Positions 49,001-58,992 are shown, counted from the stretch's first letter. The stretch is DNA of 64,000 bases from Zygosaccharomyces rouxii (GCF_000026365.1 NC_012994.1:496001-560000); one strand, 5' to 3'. Notes: generated from the sequence alone by a model not told the origin. Translations and numbers: made by a program.

Positions 49001-50487
49001 ATCATTCTCGTAAAAGGTTTAATTCTGATGATTTAAGTCAAGGAAGTCACCAAAAAAAGAGGTTAAAATCTCATGATGGTTTACATTTCAGCAAGGATTT
49101 TAAAACTTGGAATAGTAAAAATATATCTGTTATCACAGATGAAAAGGATACTGCACGCATACTGAACATGTATCATCAATTAGATCCTTTCCAGTCGAAT
49201 TTTTCTCACGAGCATCAACCTGAAAACGGATCAGAAGATTCTATGCCAATACAGAAGTCTGTCTCGATAGAAGGCAATTCGTTCCAATCTGATTTCGAAA
49301 AACCCAAAGATTTTTGTAATGTATGTGGAGAAAGCTTCGATCAAACTTTAGACGAAGAAATTAATTGTTATAGCTGTGGTTTGAGTGTTCATTATTACTG
49401 TTACGGTGTAAAAATACCCGCTGATGCTTCGCGGAAAAGGAAACTGAAATTTTATAAATGGTACTGTGATCCGTGCTCTAATGAAATTCATCCAATCGTT
49501 TCAACAAATTATAAGTGTGATCTCTGCTATGTCAAAAAGTTTGAAGATAGCCTTTGTAGGGGGCACCTTGATTGTCCAGATCCCAATGCCCTAAAATGCA
49601 CTACATCTGGTTCCTGGTGTCATATCCTCTGTGCAGTTTTCAATCCCGACATAAAGTTTGGATGTGCCACTAACCTTCAACCAGTAATTAATGCTAATCA
49701 TGTCATTGCAAAGAATATTGGGCAAGTTTGTTCTATTTGCAAACTTGAAGGGGGTGGGCCCATAAAGTGTTCTCTATGTTCAATAAAATTTCATATTACC
49801 TGTGCTAGGTCTACCCCTGGGTTTTATTTGAAAATGATGATGATTAAGAGTACAAATATTATAGAAGATAAAAAAATCATTCGTGGGATATACGATGAAG
49901 AGTATTCTATAACCCCTGTGGCATTATGTGGGAACCATCAAAGCGAGCTTCATGAAATAAAAGATTTCTATCCATTAAACTGGAAAATGGATGAGAACTC
50001 GAAGACTTTATTGCAGCTGTACTGTGAAAACTATAAGGAAAATCCTAGGATGAGTACAGTATCCACAAGATACCTAGAACAACAAAGTATCTGGGGAGAA
50101 AATTTATTTGACCATCTCGATGGGTTGGAACAAGGAAAAATGGCTCGTGAGCTGGCAATAAATTCGGAAAAGGATAAATTGATTAAAAACGAGGTTAAAA
50201 TCTGCTCTAATTGCGGGACTGACAGGAGCATCTTTTGGTATGATCAAAATATCTGTCATGCTTGCCACATATCCCCAAAGTTAGGTAAGTTCAATGCGAA
50301 TATGCCAACTCAAGATCAGGTAGGTCCACGTATTAGCAAAGAGGATGCGGCTAAAGTTCTTGATGTTCTCATGCCAATGGAGACTGTAGTCAAAAATGTG
50401 AAGGAAGAGAAAAAAGTGCCCAAGTCTTTGACTGCCAAAGGCTCTTCCAAAAAGACAAAATGGGTCAAAGAAACACCGGGGCCATGA
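46057..50487 (+). CDS. SNT2: Snt2, PHD-finger chromatin protein and putative ubiquitin ligase
   Basis: This 1476-residue nuclear protein is a partner of Rpd3 and Ecm5 in the Snt2C histone deacetylase complex, linked to oxidative stress and histone turnover. A BAH domain lies at about 110-270. PHD1 is at about 317-365 (CSICREWCSKSMSLKCEEC). A SANT-like segment lies near 560-605 (FEDAIAEFGSELHPVSER). A GATA-like zinc pair follows at about 686-760 (CFQCMFC…CIRC). PHD2 and an extended PHD lie near 1088-1320 (CNVCGESFDQ; CSICKLEGGGPIKC). A C-terminal CSNCGTDRSIFWYDQNICHAC lies near 1390 (key CxxC pairs). It is the ortholog of YGL131C. Confidence 0.95.
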   Translation: MTGGEFLSLPRRRTTGKSVNYNEKEADAEMAKRIEQLEEARASNKSSKPKKGRGGGIATNCSPNSTDKIKYQKFLNDKSIGWNFIPSVPPFFRKASRFSTILDLENAYVDIEEQSLYNPDSVLIKANDTIYMVSEPPGEPYYIGRVVEFVSKPEFRTIISKASKDVKKFPVKFFQVRMNWFYRSRDIQNRLNNVQPRLIYASLHQDVCPIESYRGKCTVVHQNDINTVAVDKFDFLTRSNNFYFSQLFDRYTRKYYKVITTDDLLKLQSFSPFLVVLNRRFRYLFVEENYPLEEIIEKYILKKDEGAKKDDELWSDRCSICREWCSKSMSLKCEECTQAVHLYCLDTPLDRKPNKGVVWFCFKCIKKQEGSEEALKELEKDQLEEKEFFDSSRQVLNEVAQKELREGNFSSKNCCWFQYAGQTMVNHLKDLMYEHLSLPYPMKFSRVGSRYQWSGCNNEEESTSRSYSPDFQQEERGTDTTSQLLWDMKNSKTSPDEVDRYVERCKAEYPPKLNMLPESCNFLDLAVTTLMKNDFDTELAFKKCGELASRESLQEPTFTPEEVKQFEDAIAEFGSELHPVSERVKTQPSSMIVRYYYHWKKTPNGKRIWGNFKGRKKNIGREQLHVENLNSIVQREERKSKRDRKPTKLALESESYKSQEGWKYLDDSSFETENAPSLKPCFQCMFCEIDYSPMWYKVTGGSDDDYIKKRMQTGVNEKTETSEKNLPVTKGSKSKDKENKDKKLDALCIRCARIWRRYGVEWQPPLTVLKRLNGPSAASLYATLELVFNETNNNVLKLSSQQAHNKCLEWELVQDSELITRQRGDMISVPERLTKLKKSSMAARMQLYKMVKRPFDKAAWSKDRMLSDLQKYLEQQQPKKPKVIPTINNIVNDPNDIAQQDRPRANKTDTTKKNESSNKVEPKKEQVFGISDELKQNLSSNGDLQVHVPLNGGDCGKITLDSEAKYLQLDEKIYGELNSRLDHSRKRFNSDDLSQGSHQKKRLKSHDGLHFSKDFKTWNSKNISVITDEKDTARILNMYHQLDPFQSNFSHEHQPENGSEDSMPIQKSVSIEGNSFQSDFEKPKDFCNVCGESFDQTLDEEINCYSCGLSVHYYCYGVKIPADASRKRKLKFYKWYCDPCSNEIHPIVSTNYKCDLCYVKKFEDSLCRGHLDCPDPNALKCTTSGSWCHILCAVFNPDIKFGCATNLQPVINANHVIAKNIGQVCSICKLEGGGPIKCSLCSIKFHITCARSTPGFYLKMMMIKSTNIIEDKKIIRGIYDEEYSITPVALCGNHQSELHEIKDFYPLNWKMDENSKTLLQLYCENYKENPRMSTVSTRYLEQQSIWGENLFDHLDGLEQGKMARELAINSEKDKLIKNEVKICSNCGTDRSIFWYDQNICHACHISPKLGKFNANMPTQDQVGPRISKEDAAKVLDVLMPMETVVKNVKEEKKVPKSLTAKGSSKKTKWVKETPGP

Positions 50488-50523
50488 TAACTATGTTATC
50501 TCAATAATATCAATTTATATATT

Positions 50524-51228
50524 TCATACTCCACCGGAAAGTAATTTTTCTATTCTGGAAATTTCATCCAAGGATGTAGCATTGGCCAATTGTTCGTTGA
50601 GCTCTTTCTTTCTTTCTTCACTCATCTTACCAATTACCATGTGCATCATCTCCAGATCCTTATCTCTAGGCATGATGTCAGAATCTTTTTTCAAATCAAT
50701 ACTTCTATCTGACAATTCTACGCTCTTTGAATGCTTTCTTTCTTGATCACTCACACGACTATAGTCTAGTATCTGTAAGCTTGGTATAAGTCGAAGCACA
50801 TATTCTCTGTAACCCTCTAAGTGAATAACTCTGTTACCTCTCAATTGAAGACTCCGTAGGGATTTTGGACAGTTTTGCAGCCCATTCAACTGTTCAAACG
50901 ATACTATGTTATTGTTACAAATAACTAGATGGACTAGATGGCGTGGTAAGTAATCGCCATTTAATTGTGAGATTTGGTTTCTTGACAACAGTAAAGTGTG
51001 AATGTCCTTATTATCTCGTAAGTATGGGAACTCCGTCAATTCGTTATTTGTTAAATCTAATATTTGAACTGGATGAGGTAAATGTCTAAGGCTTATAGTC
51101 ATTAGTTCTGAATCAGTTTCCAGTTGCATGTTTCTCAGAATTACGCACTTGTCTGTATTGAATCTACCATTAAAATGATCAACATAGTATGTAGGTGCAT
51201 CGATCACCACACTTGGAGTAAATTTCAT
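50524..51228 (-). CDS. LEA1: Lea1, U2 snRNP A' protein
   Basis: This 234-residue leucine-rich-repeat protein is a component of the U2 snRNP in the spliceosome. The repeats (VQILDLTNNELTEFPYL, IHTLLLSRNQISQLN, LVHLVICNNNIVSFEQL, LRSLQLRGNRVIHLEGY) are followed by the U2A' capping segment YVLRLIPSLQILDYSRVSDQE. The frame opens with TTG two codons upstream; the ATG at 51228 was chosen. It is the ortholog of YPL213W. A perfect PAC (GCGATGAGAT, 51334-51343) and an RRPE-like TGAATTTTTCA (51306-51316) lie in its promoter. Confidence 0.96.
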   Translation of the reverse strand: MKFTPSVVIDAPTYYVDHFNGRFNTDKCVILRNMQLETDSELMTISLRHLPHPVQILDLTNNELTEFPYLRDNKDIHTLLLSRNQISQLNGDYLPRHLVHLVICNNNIVSFEQLNGLQNCPKSLRSLQLRGNRVIHLEGYREYVLRLIPSLQILDYSRVSDQERKHSKSVELSDRSIDLKKDSDIMPRDKDLEMMHMVIGKMSEERKKELNEQLANATSLDEISRIEKLLSGGV

Positions 51229-52342
51229 GGTCAAAGGGCTCGATCTCAGGCTATCTATAGTATTGAATTGTTATAATATCTTGCATTATCAACGGGCAAT
51301 GCTCATGAATTTTTCAGGTATTAGGGTTCTTATGCGATGAGATTAGGGCTAGGGACATTGGAATATTGAGAATTCAATTGACAGAATACCACATAATGAT
51401 TTGTATAACTTTGAAAGCCTTGTATTATTTATTTAGTATGCTTCACCTCATCAGCAGCACTTACCGCATGTGTTCCCGTATGTGTTCCCGTATGTGTTCC
51501 TTGCATATATCTGAGTCATACAATTGGTACTTAATATAAAGCAACTGGAGAACTTTATATTTAAGGAGTAAATCACCAACAATTGTTATAGATTAAACTT
51601 GGACAGTCTCAAAAGCATATGCTCTAATATTTCCTTGGCCTGTACCTCATGAGCACTAATTTCTTGTAGAGTAAAATGTAAATCATACTAATTCTTTTGC
51701 AAGACTTCAAATTATAGACGCTGCTCTGAAAGGCGGTGGTACTACCGCAGTTGTTCGTAAATCTTTAGTGGTTAGGTTTATTTTCGAGTTTTTGGATGGG
51801 ATTAAAGTTGAGCTTATTAGAATGACGTTTGATGGACTATTGAGTTATTTAGGCAAATTGTAGATGCATCAAAGTAGTTGATAGTTATTGAATCCATGTT
51901 TGAATGGTAAGCCAAGAAGTTCTATAAATCTTCAGAGGTTCACTATATTTTGAACGCTAGAAAGGTAACTATTTTGGAATTGCAGTAGCCTCACACATAC
52001 GCCCCAACCGCCAACTTACCTTATTCTTCTGTGAGCAGCAGGAAGCACCAAGAAGATAATCTAAGATCAATTGCTGAAGTAGTAAGGTTTTATCTAAGTA
52101 GAAACCCGAACATTTAGCCGCCGATAGTTTATATGCTTTCATAGGGCATACTTTCGGGGCTTTATTCTTTATGTCTTTAAGCAGCGAATTCCAACATGCA
52201 CCTAAGAGAACAAGGATTATTGAGTCAAATTATGGGATACCAATGAAAAGAATATAAATAACCCTACTCTGACAATTGATTCTTCCTCAAATATGCCAAA
52301 GAAATAAGACAGGAATTGCAATTGAGTTTGATCGGATTCAAA
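51229..52342. other. Long divergent region between LEA1 and THI6
   Basis: 1114 bp without a supported gene. It contains the LEA1 PAC/RRPE pair and a 12-bp tandem repeat (ATGTGTTCCCGT, 51468-51501, about 2.8 units). A 62-codon plus-strand open frame without an early ATG spans 51675-51863 (see findings). Expected thiamine-regulated elements of THI6 must lie in the right part, but none was recognised with confidence. Confidence 0.5.
51468..51501. repeat. 12-bp tandem repeat ATGTGTTCCCGT
   Basis: Two full units (51468-51479, 51480-51491) and a partial third (51492-51500). Confidence 0.85.
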
Positions 52343-53971
52343 ATGGTGTTTGCGAAAGATGAGGTGGATTATTCCCTGTACCTAGTGACAGATTCTACTA
52401 TGCTCCCTGAAGGGACGACACTTTATTCACAGGTGGAAAATGCTCTAGAGAATGGTGTAAGTCTTGTCCAATTGCGTGAGAAAAACGTTGATACAAAGAA
52501 ATTCATTGAAGAAGCTATTGAGATTCAAAAACTATGTAAAAAGTTTGAGGTCCCGCTGATCATTAACGATCGTATTGATGTGGCTTTAGCAATTGATGCT
52601 GATGGTGTTCATGTCGGTCAGGATGATATGCCAATCCCTATGGTTCGTAAACTGGTTGGCCCTGATAAAATCATTGGTTGGAGTGTTGGATACACTCATG
52701 AAGTTGAGCAATTGGCTCAATGGGGGCCAGACTATGTCGATTATATTGGGATTGGAATGGTATTCCCCACAAATACCAAGAAGAATGCAAAAAAGTCACC
52801 AATGGGACCCCGTGGTGTCGCTAGAATTCTAGATGCTCTAGAAAATAATAATGTGGATTGGTGCAGGACTGTTGCCATTGGTGGGTTACATCCAGATAAT
52901 ATTAGCAGAGTGCTGTACCAATGCAATTCTCTGAGTGGTCAGAGATCAATAGATGGTATCTCTGTGGTGAGTGATATTATGGCGGCTAAGGATGCAGGTG
53001 CGGCTACTAAAAATTTACGGGATATTCTTGACAAAGGTTATTACTCGTTTGTGAATCTTCAACTGTCCATCAAGACAATTTATGACCTCGATTTTAGCTC
53101 TCATACCAAACGTTTCTTGGAGCAGGTTGCTAAAAACAGACCTCTTGTACAACACATTACCAATAAGGTTCATCAAAATTTTGGTGCAAATGTAACATTA
53201 GCAATTGGATCTTCCCCCATTATGTCAGAGATTAAAGAAGAGGCGAATGACTTGGCACATATTCCTCATGCCGCATTGCTTGTGAACACCGGTTCTGTGG
53301 CACCATTGGAGGTTGTAAAGACCGCCATTCAAGCTTACAACGATGTTAAAAGACCTATTGTCTTTGATCCAGTCGGTTACAGTGCAACCACAACTAGAAT
53401 AGTTCTGAATGACACTTTACTAGCCTCTGGTCAATTTACTTGTATCAAGGGTAACACTGGTGAAATTTTATCTTTAGCTGGTTTCTCAGGGAAGATGAGG
53501 GGTGTTGACGCACATGAGGGAGATTTTGATAAGAATCTTTTAGCGCAAGCGACTCGTGAGGTTGCATTTAGGTTTAGAACTATTGCTGTTTGCACGGGAG
53601 AATTGGATTTCATAGCTGATGGAACATTGGGTGGCACGTATTCTCTATCCGATGGTACTAAGGATCGGGTACTCAAGGATCTTCCCTGTGTTGTCGTGAG
53701 TAACGGTCCAATTCCTTTAATGGGCGATATCACTGCCAGTGGATGTTCTTTGGGTTCAACTATTGCATCACTTCTCGGCGGTGCAAATAGTGACGAGAAT
53801 CCATTTGAACTGGTAGTTGCCGCCGTGGAGCTTTACAAAGAGGCTGGGAGATTGGCTTCGTTGTCCAGTGAGGGTTCAGGTAGCTTTCACGTACAATTAA
53901 TCGATAAATTGTACAACTGCTTCCGCAGTAACCCAAGGACTTGGGCGCCCAAAGTTGAAACTTTGAATTGA
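52343..53971 (+). CDS. THI6: Thi6, bifunctional thiamine phosphate synthase and hydroxyethylthiazole kinase
   Basis: This 542-residue fusion enzyme of thiamine biosynthesis acts in the cytosol. Residues 1-235 are thiamine phosphate synthase: YSLYLVTDSTM, LVQLREKNVDT, INDRIDVALAIDADGVHVGQDDM (in parts: INDRIDVAL, DGVHVGQDDM) and IGGLHPDNI. Residues 255-540 are hydroxyethylthiazole kinase: RPLVQHITNKVHQNFGANVTL (first part PLVQHITNKV), VFDPVGYSATTTR, IKGNTGEIL and GCSLGSTIA. The frame extends 9 codons upstream to TTG; the ATG at 52343 fits the family. It is the ortholog of YPL214C, convergent with CBP3. Confidence 0.97.
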   Translation: MVFAKDEVDYSLYLVTDSTMLPEGTTLYSQVENALENGVSLVQLREKNVDTKKFIEEAIEIQKLCKKFEVPLIINDRIDVALAIDADGVHVGQDDMPIPMVRKLVGPDKIIGWSVGYTHEVEQLAQWGPDYVDYIGIGMVFPTNTKKNAKKSPMGPRGVARILDALENNNVDWCRTVAIGGLHPDNISRVLYQCNSLSGQRSIDGISVVSDIMAAKDAGAATKNLRDILDKGYYSFVNLQLSIKTIYDLDFSSHTKRFLEQVAKNRPLVQHITNKVHQNFGANVTLAIGSSPIMSEIKEEANDLAHIPHAALLVNTGSVAPLEVVKTAIQAYNDVKRPIVFDPVGYSATTTRIVLNDTLLASGQFTCIKGNTGEILSLAGFSGKMRGVDAHEGDFDKNLLAQATREVAFRFRTIAVCTGELDFIADGTLGGTYSLSDGTKDRVLKDLPCVVVSNGPIPLMGDITASGCSLGSTIASLLGGANSDENPFELVVAAVELYKEAGRLASLSSEGSGSFHVQLIDKLYNCFRSNPRTWAPKVETLN

Positions 53972-54029
53972 AATTATTTTATCTAATCTATTTACAGAAA
54001 ATGTACAAGATCGCTTTACCTCTCCATGA

Positions 54030-55040
54030 TTAGTTTTTGTAGGATAGCCGACTTCTGTCACTTGGCAGAATTTTTGGATCATTATCGATGGATTCGTATT
54101 TCTCAATAGTCTTCTGCTTCAACTGTGCTTCCTGTTCAGCGGTCAACCTTTCAACGGTTTCATCAGGTGGTACAAATTTGAAAGAACCAACAGCGAAATC
54201 TCTGTCAGACATTCTGCTCAAAACGTAAAGTTGAGAGCGAACGTATCTAACCATGGCTTCCAAATGGACCATGTCGATGTTTTTTCTACCACCAAACAAA
54301 TTTCTCCAAAGGGCGGCAGCCAAAGTAGCATCATCCGTATAGAAACCTTCGTCATAAGCAAAAACAGCACCGCGCAACTGAGTGTTAAAATCTTTCAGGT
54401 ATTGATCCACAATTCTACCCGTGGTGACATTCATCTCATCGAATAATCTAGCTTCAATGTCTGTAAAGGTTCTATCCACCAATTTCTGTTGATAATTCCT
54501 ACCGTATTTGAAAGGCATTGCACGCATACGAACAAAAAGCAGCCATTCGTGTAATATGGTAATTTGGAACCACTGTGAGAAAGTACGTGGCAGTTTTAAA
54601 TCTTGATAGAAAAATTTGGCGGTCTCAGATAACTTTTCACCCTCGTATTGCAATGCAACATTTTTACAAAGTGCGTAGTAATATGAACCTGCTACTGGAC
54701 CTGATCTAACTTTATCCATATCCAAATTTAACGTCCTAATGACCAATTCACCAAAAGCTTCTTTCCATTTAGGTAGTTGGTAATCTTTGGATTCGTATTT
54801 AGAATCTGATAACAGTGTCTTCTTCTTACCGGGTCTTACGGGGGCATAGTTCGTAAAATCGATTGGTTTAGAGTTTAAATGAGACTGTCTAGCAAGATCT
54901 TCTGGTGATTTCAGTTCTTCGGGTTTAGGATTCTTTTCATTCAATAGTCTCGAAGATTGATGCAGCAGAGCTCTGCTTCTTAAGGGAATTGATCTTGCTT
55001 GATTCAATACACCATTGCGAGCTAACACAATCTGAATCAT
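54030..55040 (-). CDS. CBP3: Cbp3, mitochondrial cytochrome b translation and assembly factor
   Basis: This 336-residue member of the ubiquinol-cytochrome c chaperone family works with Cbp6 at the mitoribosome exit tunnel to promote COB translation and complex III assembly. The N-terminus is Arg-rich (MIQIVLARNGVLNQARSIPLRSRALLHQSS, first part MIQIVLARNGVLNQARS), a mitochondrial presequence. The core includes CKNVALQYEGEKLSETAKFFYQ (key segment LPRTFSQWFQITILHEWLLF after it) and GAVFAYDEGFYTDDATLAAA. The length is nearly that of Sc Cbp3 (YPL215W). Confidence 0.96.
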   Translation of the reverse strand: MIQIVLARNGVLNQARSIPLRSRALLHQSSRLLNEKNPKPEELKSPEDLARQSHLNSKPIDFTNYAPVRPGKKKTLLSDSKYESKDYQLPKWKEAFGELVIRTLNLDMDKVRSGPVAGSYYYALCKNVALQYEGEKLSETAKFFYQDLKLPRTFSQWFQITILHEWLLFVRMRAMPFKYGRNYQQKLVDRTFTDIEARLFDEMNVTTGRIVDQYLKDFNTQLRGAVFAYDEGFYTDDATLAAALWRNLFGGRKNIDMVHLEAMVRYVRSQLYVLSRMSDRDFAVGSFKFVPPDETVERLTAEQEAQLKQKTIEKYESIDNDPKILPSDRSRLSYKN

Positions 55041-55289
55041 CTTTGCGAAGTACTCACTCTCTTGATAACTAGACGTCTGATAGACCCCGGATTACAACGC
55101 TATAAAATCTTTCAGCTTGGTGATATTTTTCATGTTGACCTTAAAGATAGGTTTTAAAATACACGTGATCATTTCGAACTCCTTATACAAAATATTACTA
55201 TAACGATTTTCTGAAATTACAAAAGGGAGCTGCTTGATTGCCTATCCTTCTATTTTATTATTGGCTTTTATGTCTGTGTCCTTGTGGTT

Positions 55290-58200
55290 TTAGTTGGTTG
55301 CGGTGGCAGCGGTTGTCCTTGAAGTCTGGTCCATGATTTCTTTTAATTTAGCATCTACTGTTTCTACAATTTTGATCTTTTGCTTACCCGAGGCATTCTT
55401 GCGTAAAGCGGTACCCAGGATCTTGGTAGAGAGTTGGTTCTTCCAGCTTATGGTGTCTTCCATCGCAACGAAATGTCTGTGATTGAGAAGGTCGGTTAAG
55501 ATTTCTGCCTGCTTATTGAGCTTATCGTTACGAATGCTCTTGAGACGCTTCTTCTTAGCACGAGCTTGAAGTTTCCCACCGCCTGAACTTGTCGTATCGC
55601 CATCAGCGGCAGTGGCAGCTTGTCTCTTTGCTAATAGTTCATCTCTACGATCCTCGAGTTCTTGAATCGAATTGAGAATCTTTCTAGTCTTTGAGGAATC
55701 GTCTAATTTCATAATCTTTTCGGCAATTTCTTCTAGCTCCTCTTCATCTCTTTCTCCTTCATCTTTTTCTCCTTCCTCCTCCTCATCTTCTTGTTGTTCC
55801 TCGTTGTTTCTCTCATTGTTTTCAGCATCATCGTTATTACCATTGATATTGTTATTTGCCTCCTTCGCTGGTGCATCAAAATTTAGTTCTTCTTCTGTAA
55901 ATTCGTATTCTTGCAACTCTTTAAATAATCTCTCCTCTTCTTCATCATAGACAAATAGGTGAAGCACTTTGTCACGTATGGAATAAACGATATCCAAAGT
56001 GTCTTCCATCGTCTTAAACTGTTTCAAAAGATCATGCTCCCTACGACCCCAGTTGTCGAACCAATCAATTAACCTCCTCACGTCTTCCACTCTGTCCACA
56101 GAGTACCATTGATCCTCTGAGAGTAATAGACAATCGGGGGTCTCGTCGATGATCTTCTTTTGAATAGAATTCAATTCGATCAAGGAATTTACGATACCAT
56201 TACAATCACATATTTCAACTTCGTTACCGCCTTCCACATATCTGTAGGATCCTTCAGGTGTTTTATAAACGTGGAAAACTTCCTTAGTGGCATATGCTTT
56301 ACCATGTTCTTCGGCAAGTTTCTTCCACTGGTTCAATTCATCATTCGATATTTGTAAGAAAAATTCTGCTGCGTCAGCTGCGGGGCCTTGTATCCATAAC
56401 CTTCCTGAATGATAACTTAAATCTTCGGTATTTTCCACATTGCCTAGAGGAACACCGCATAGATCCATCCAATAGTATCTATTACCGTACCTGTCAAGTC
56501 CCAATGTTCTCAATCGTTGTAAATCGTTTTCCATCAATTTTTTATCCAAGAAATTTTTATCCTTTTGAAGTCGTTCTAGTTTTTCCATTTGAACTGCGAT
56601 CCTTGCCTTGTGGCTCTCAATTGCAGGTTCGTCCCCGGTTCCGGCCTGTTCCAAAGCCTGCAGGTCCACATTTAGCAAGTTAAGATAGGAAGTTTCAGCT
56701 TTGAGATCTTTGGCAAACCTGAATCTTTCACTACGTATTTGACCGCAAAGGTCCATTGATTCCTCCACAGCCGTTTTGATATCGGCAGAAAAATTGGAAA
56801 GTAAATCTACTAGAATCCAAATGCAGTTTAATTTTTCTTCCAAAGACAATTGGAAACAAAAATTTCTCCAAAGTTGTTTGGGCAATTGTGTGGCAGATAT
56901 GTCTGAAGGTACTAATTTCTCCACCAATACCCGAATCACGTCGGTGTACAATGGAATATGCATACAATCTTGGAAGATACCCAGTAGTATTAAAGTCCAA
57001 TAGTGGTTATTAAACTGTCTCTTTGATAAACGTTCTGCCCAACCGACATTACGATAATTTAGACACTTTTCTAAAGTATCATTAATATCATCAAACTCGC
57101 TTTCTGCATCGTCTCCATCACCACTACCATCGCCCTGTTTATCCGTTTTAGAATTTTCTTGACCGTTAATATCATTGTTGTCTAGCCATTCTTCCATCAC
57201 CAAAGATGTCCAATCACCATCTTCATTAATGAAAAGACGTAGTAAAGCACTTATGCATTCAATTAGAAGCCCACAACCGTTGTGATTAACGTTGTCGATA
57301 ACTTCGTCGGACGCTGGATCATCTTTGGCGATGTAATGACGAACTCTTTCCGTGTCCCTCTGCTTTATAAATTCACGTATTTTTGGATTTCGTTGCCAGT
57401 CACTTTCATTTTCTGCGAACGAAGATTCACCGTGTTGATCTAAGAGCTCCACGTATACTATTTCACCTTTCAATTCACTTGGATCGGTGCATTTTAAAGA
57501 TGTTATCAATTGGTCCAAATTGAAATATGACAGACACATTTTGGGGGCAAAAGTACTTAAAAACTGGAACACCTGTAAAAGTTTTTGGGTCTCGCGGAAT
57601 GGCTTGAAAGATGAATTGTTCCTGTTAACTGGTACACTTTCCAAAAGGTTATTGTAATGGTATAAATTTTCAAAAACATGCGGAGGTCCCTGATATGGTA
57701 ACACTAGATCTTCTACAATGCTTGTAATGACATTCACTTGAGCAGTATTTTCTTGTGCCAAAGAATCCTCTCTTTCCTCTTCAGCTGTCCTTTTCCTTTT
57801 AGATGATGCTTCTTCTTCATGTTTGAGCCTTTGCTCCTCTTCAATTCTTTTATTTTCCTCTTCTTCACCTTGTAAATACTCAACTTCATCTTCTCTTTTA
57901 CGCTTACCCTTGGAAGCATCTTGCTTCACTACGGGTTCCTCGTCCTTGTATTTCAACATCTCAGGAGGCCAATCCATAGTTAAACCATACATCGGCAGAT
58001 ATTCTTCCTTGACTGCCCAAGGTGCCCCCATCTTCGTGGAAGCTCTTCTCAAAGTAATCTTACAAAAGCATTTAATAAGGTGTTTGGTAAATGTTGTACG
58101 ATCCCTGTATAGTTGTGATTGATCAGCAATTAATGATTTACTGCCTTGGGTTTCTTCTATAAGCATGTATTTGGAATGAGCAGGTGTGATAACTTCTCCC

Positions 58201-58739
58201 GTGTTTGGATCCTTTGATGCATTGAATTGAGCCTTTTCTTTGATGATATAAGGTCTTTGATATTGAATATGTGTAGAATCACCATTCTCCTTGTTAGCCC
58301 CATCATCAGGTTGCGGAGAAGGTTGAGATGGAGTTGCTGATAGTTCCTTATTGTTCTTGCGCAGATATACAACTTCACCGGGGAAGAAATCATTTTTAAA
58401 CTTTGCGTAAACTTGCTCCACTAGAGCATCTAATCTCTTAATTCCGTTAAAATGCAAAAATCTAGAAACCGGCTCTCTCAATTTTAATGGGAATCTTTCT
58501 TCAACATATCTAAACTCTGTCTCTTCGCTGTCCAATGCTTGGAAAAACGTTAAGCATGAAGTTCCAGTAATCTCACAAGTGAAATGGTGACGAGTGTAGA
58601 AATCCAATCTTTCCAAATATTCTTCATACGTAATGAACCATTCACCAGTCTCGTCAATATGCCAAACGTAAATGTTCAAATCTGTCGGTAAAGGCCTGGG
58701 ATCAGGTAGCATTATCGGTTTTCTCTTGTACAACACCAT
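55290..58739 (-). CDS. ITC1: Itc1, accessory subunit of the Isw2 chromatin remodeller
   Basis: This 1149-residue ACF1/Itc1-family protein targets the Isw2 ATPase to genes for repression. A WAC domain occupies about 22-125 (IYVWHIDETGEWFITYEEYL). A DDT domain lies near 360-420 (FKPFRETQKLLQVFQFLSTF). WHIM motifs follow, including LRTLGLDRYGNRYYWMDL. Acidic low-complexity stretches lie near 950-1010. The frame opens with a TTG followed by an Asn run from ATT repeats; the ATG at 58739 fits the family start (MVLYKRKPI). Sc has two duplicates, ITC1 (YGL133W) and YPL216W; a single copy here fits an unduplicated genome. Confidence 0.95.
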   Translation of the reverse strand: MVLYKRKPIMLPDPRPLPTDLNIYVWHIDETGEWFITYEEYLERLDFYTRHHFTCEITGTSCLTFFQALDSEETEFRYVEERFPLKLREPVSRFLHFNGIKRLDALVEQVYAKFKNDFFPGEVVYLRKNNKELSATPSQPSPQPDDGANKENGDSTHIQYQRPYIIKEKAQFNASKDPNTGEVITPAHSKYMLIEETQGSKSLIADQSQLYRDRTTFTKHLIKCFCKITLRRASTKMGAPWAVKEEYLPMYGLTMDWPPEMLKYKDEEPVVKQDASKGKRKREDEVEYLQGEEEENKRIEEEQRLKHEEEASSKRKRTAEEEREDSLAQENTAQVNVITSIVEDLVLPYQGPPHVFENLYHYNNLLESVPVNRNNSSFKPFRETQKLLQVFQFLSTFAPKMCLSYFNLDQLITSLKCTDPSELKGEIVYVELLDQHGESSFAENESDWQRNPKIREFIKQRDTERVRHYIAKDDPASDEVIDNVNHNGCGLLIECISALLRLFINEDGDWTSLVMEEWLDNNDINGQENSKTDKQGDGSGDGDDAESEFDDINDTLEKCLNYRNVGWAERLSKRQFNNHYWTLILLGIFQDCMHIPLYTDVIRVLVEKLVPSDISATQLPKQLWRNFCFQLSLEEKLNCIWILVDLLSNFSADIKTAVEESMDLCGQIRSERFRFAKDLKAETSYLNLLNVDLQALEQAGTGDEPAIESHKARIAVQMEKLERLQKDKNFLDKKLMENDLQRLRTLGLDRYGNRYYWMDLCGVPLGNVENTEDLSYHSGRLWIQGPAADAAEFFLQISNDELNQWKKLAEEHGKAYATKEVFHVYKTPEGSYRYVEGGNEVEICDCNGIVNSLIELNSIQKKIIDETPDCLLLSEDQWYSVDRVEDVRRLIDWFDNWGRREHDLLKQFKTMEDTLDIVYSIRDKVLHLFVYDEEEERLFKELQEYEFTEEELNFDAPAKEANNNINGNNDDAENNERNNEEQQEDEEEEGEKDEGERDEEELEEIAEKIMKLDDSSKTRKILNSIQELEDRRDELLAKRQAATAADGDTTSSGGGKLQARAKKKRLKSIRNDKLNKQAEILTDLLNHRHFVAMEDTISWKNQLSTKILGTALRKNASGKQKIKIVETVDAKLKEIMDQTSRTTAATATN

Positions 58740-58992
58740 CTTAATTGTATTATTATTATTATTGTTATTGTTATTATTCAAAAGTACCGAAAAAGATGGT
58801 AACGATATAATAAGTCAGATCAATCAATTTTCCTTAAAGCTTAACACTCTATATGTGATCTATGTCAATTTCCACATCCAATCTCATCCGAGGATCCAAC
58901 TACCTTGTGTATCTACCTATTCAATTACGTGAAAGAGAAAGTTTATTTTCCTTCGGTTCTTCCTTTTTTTCTATATACATATATATATATAT

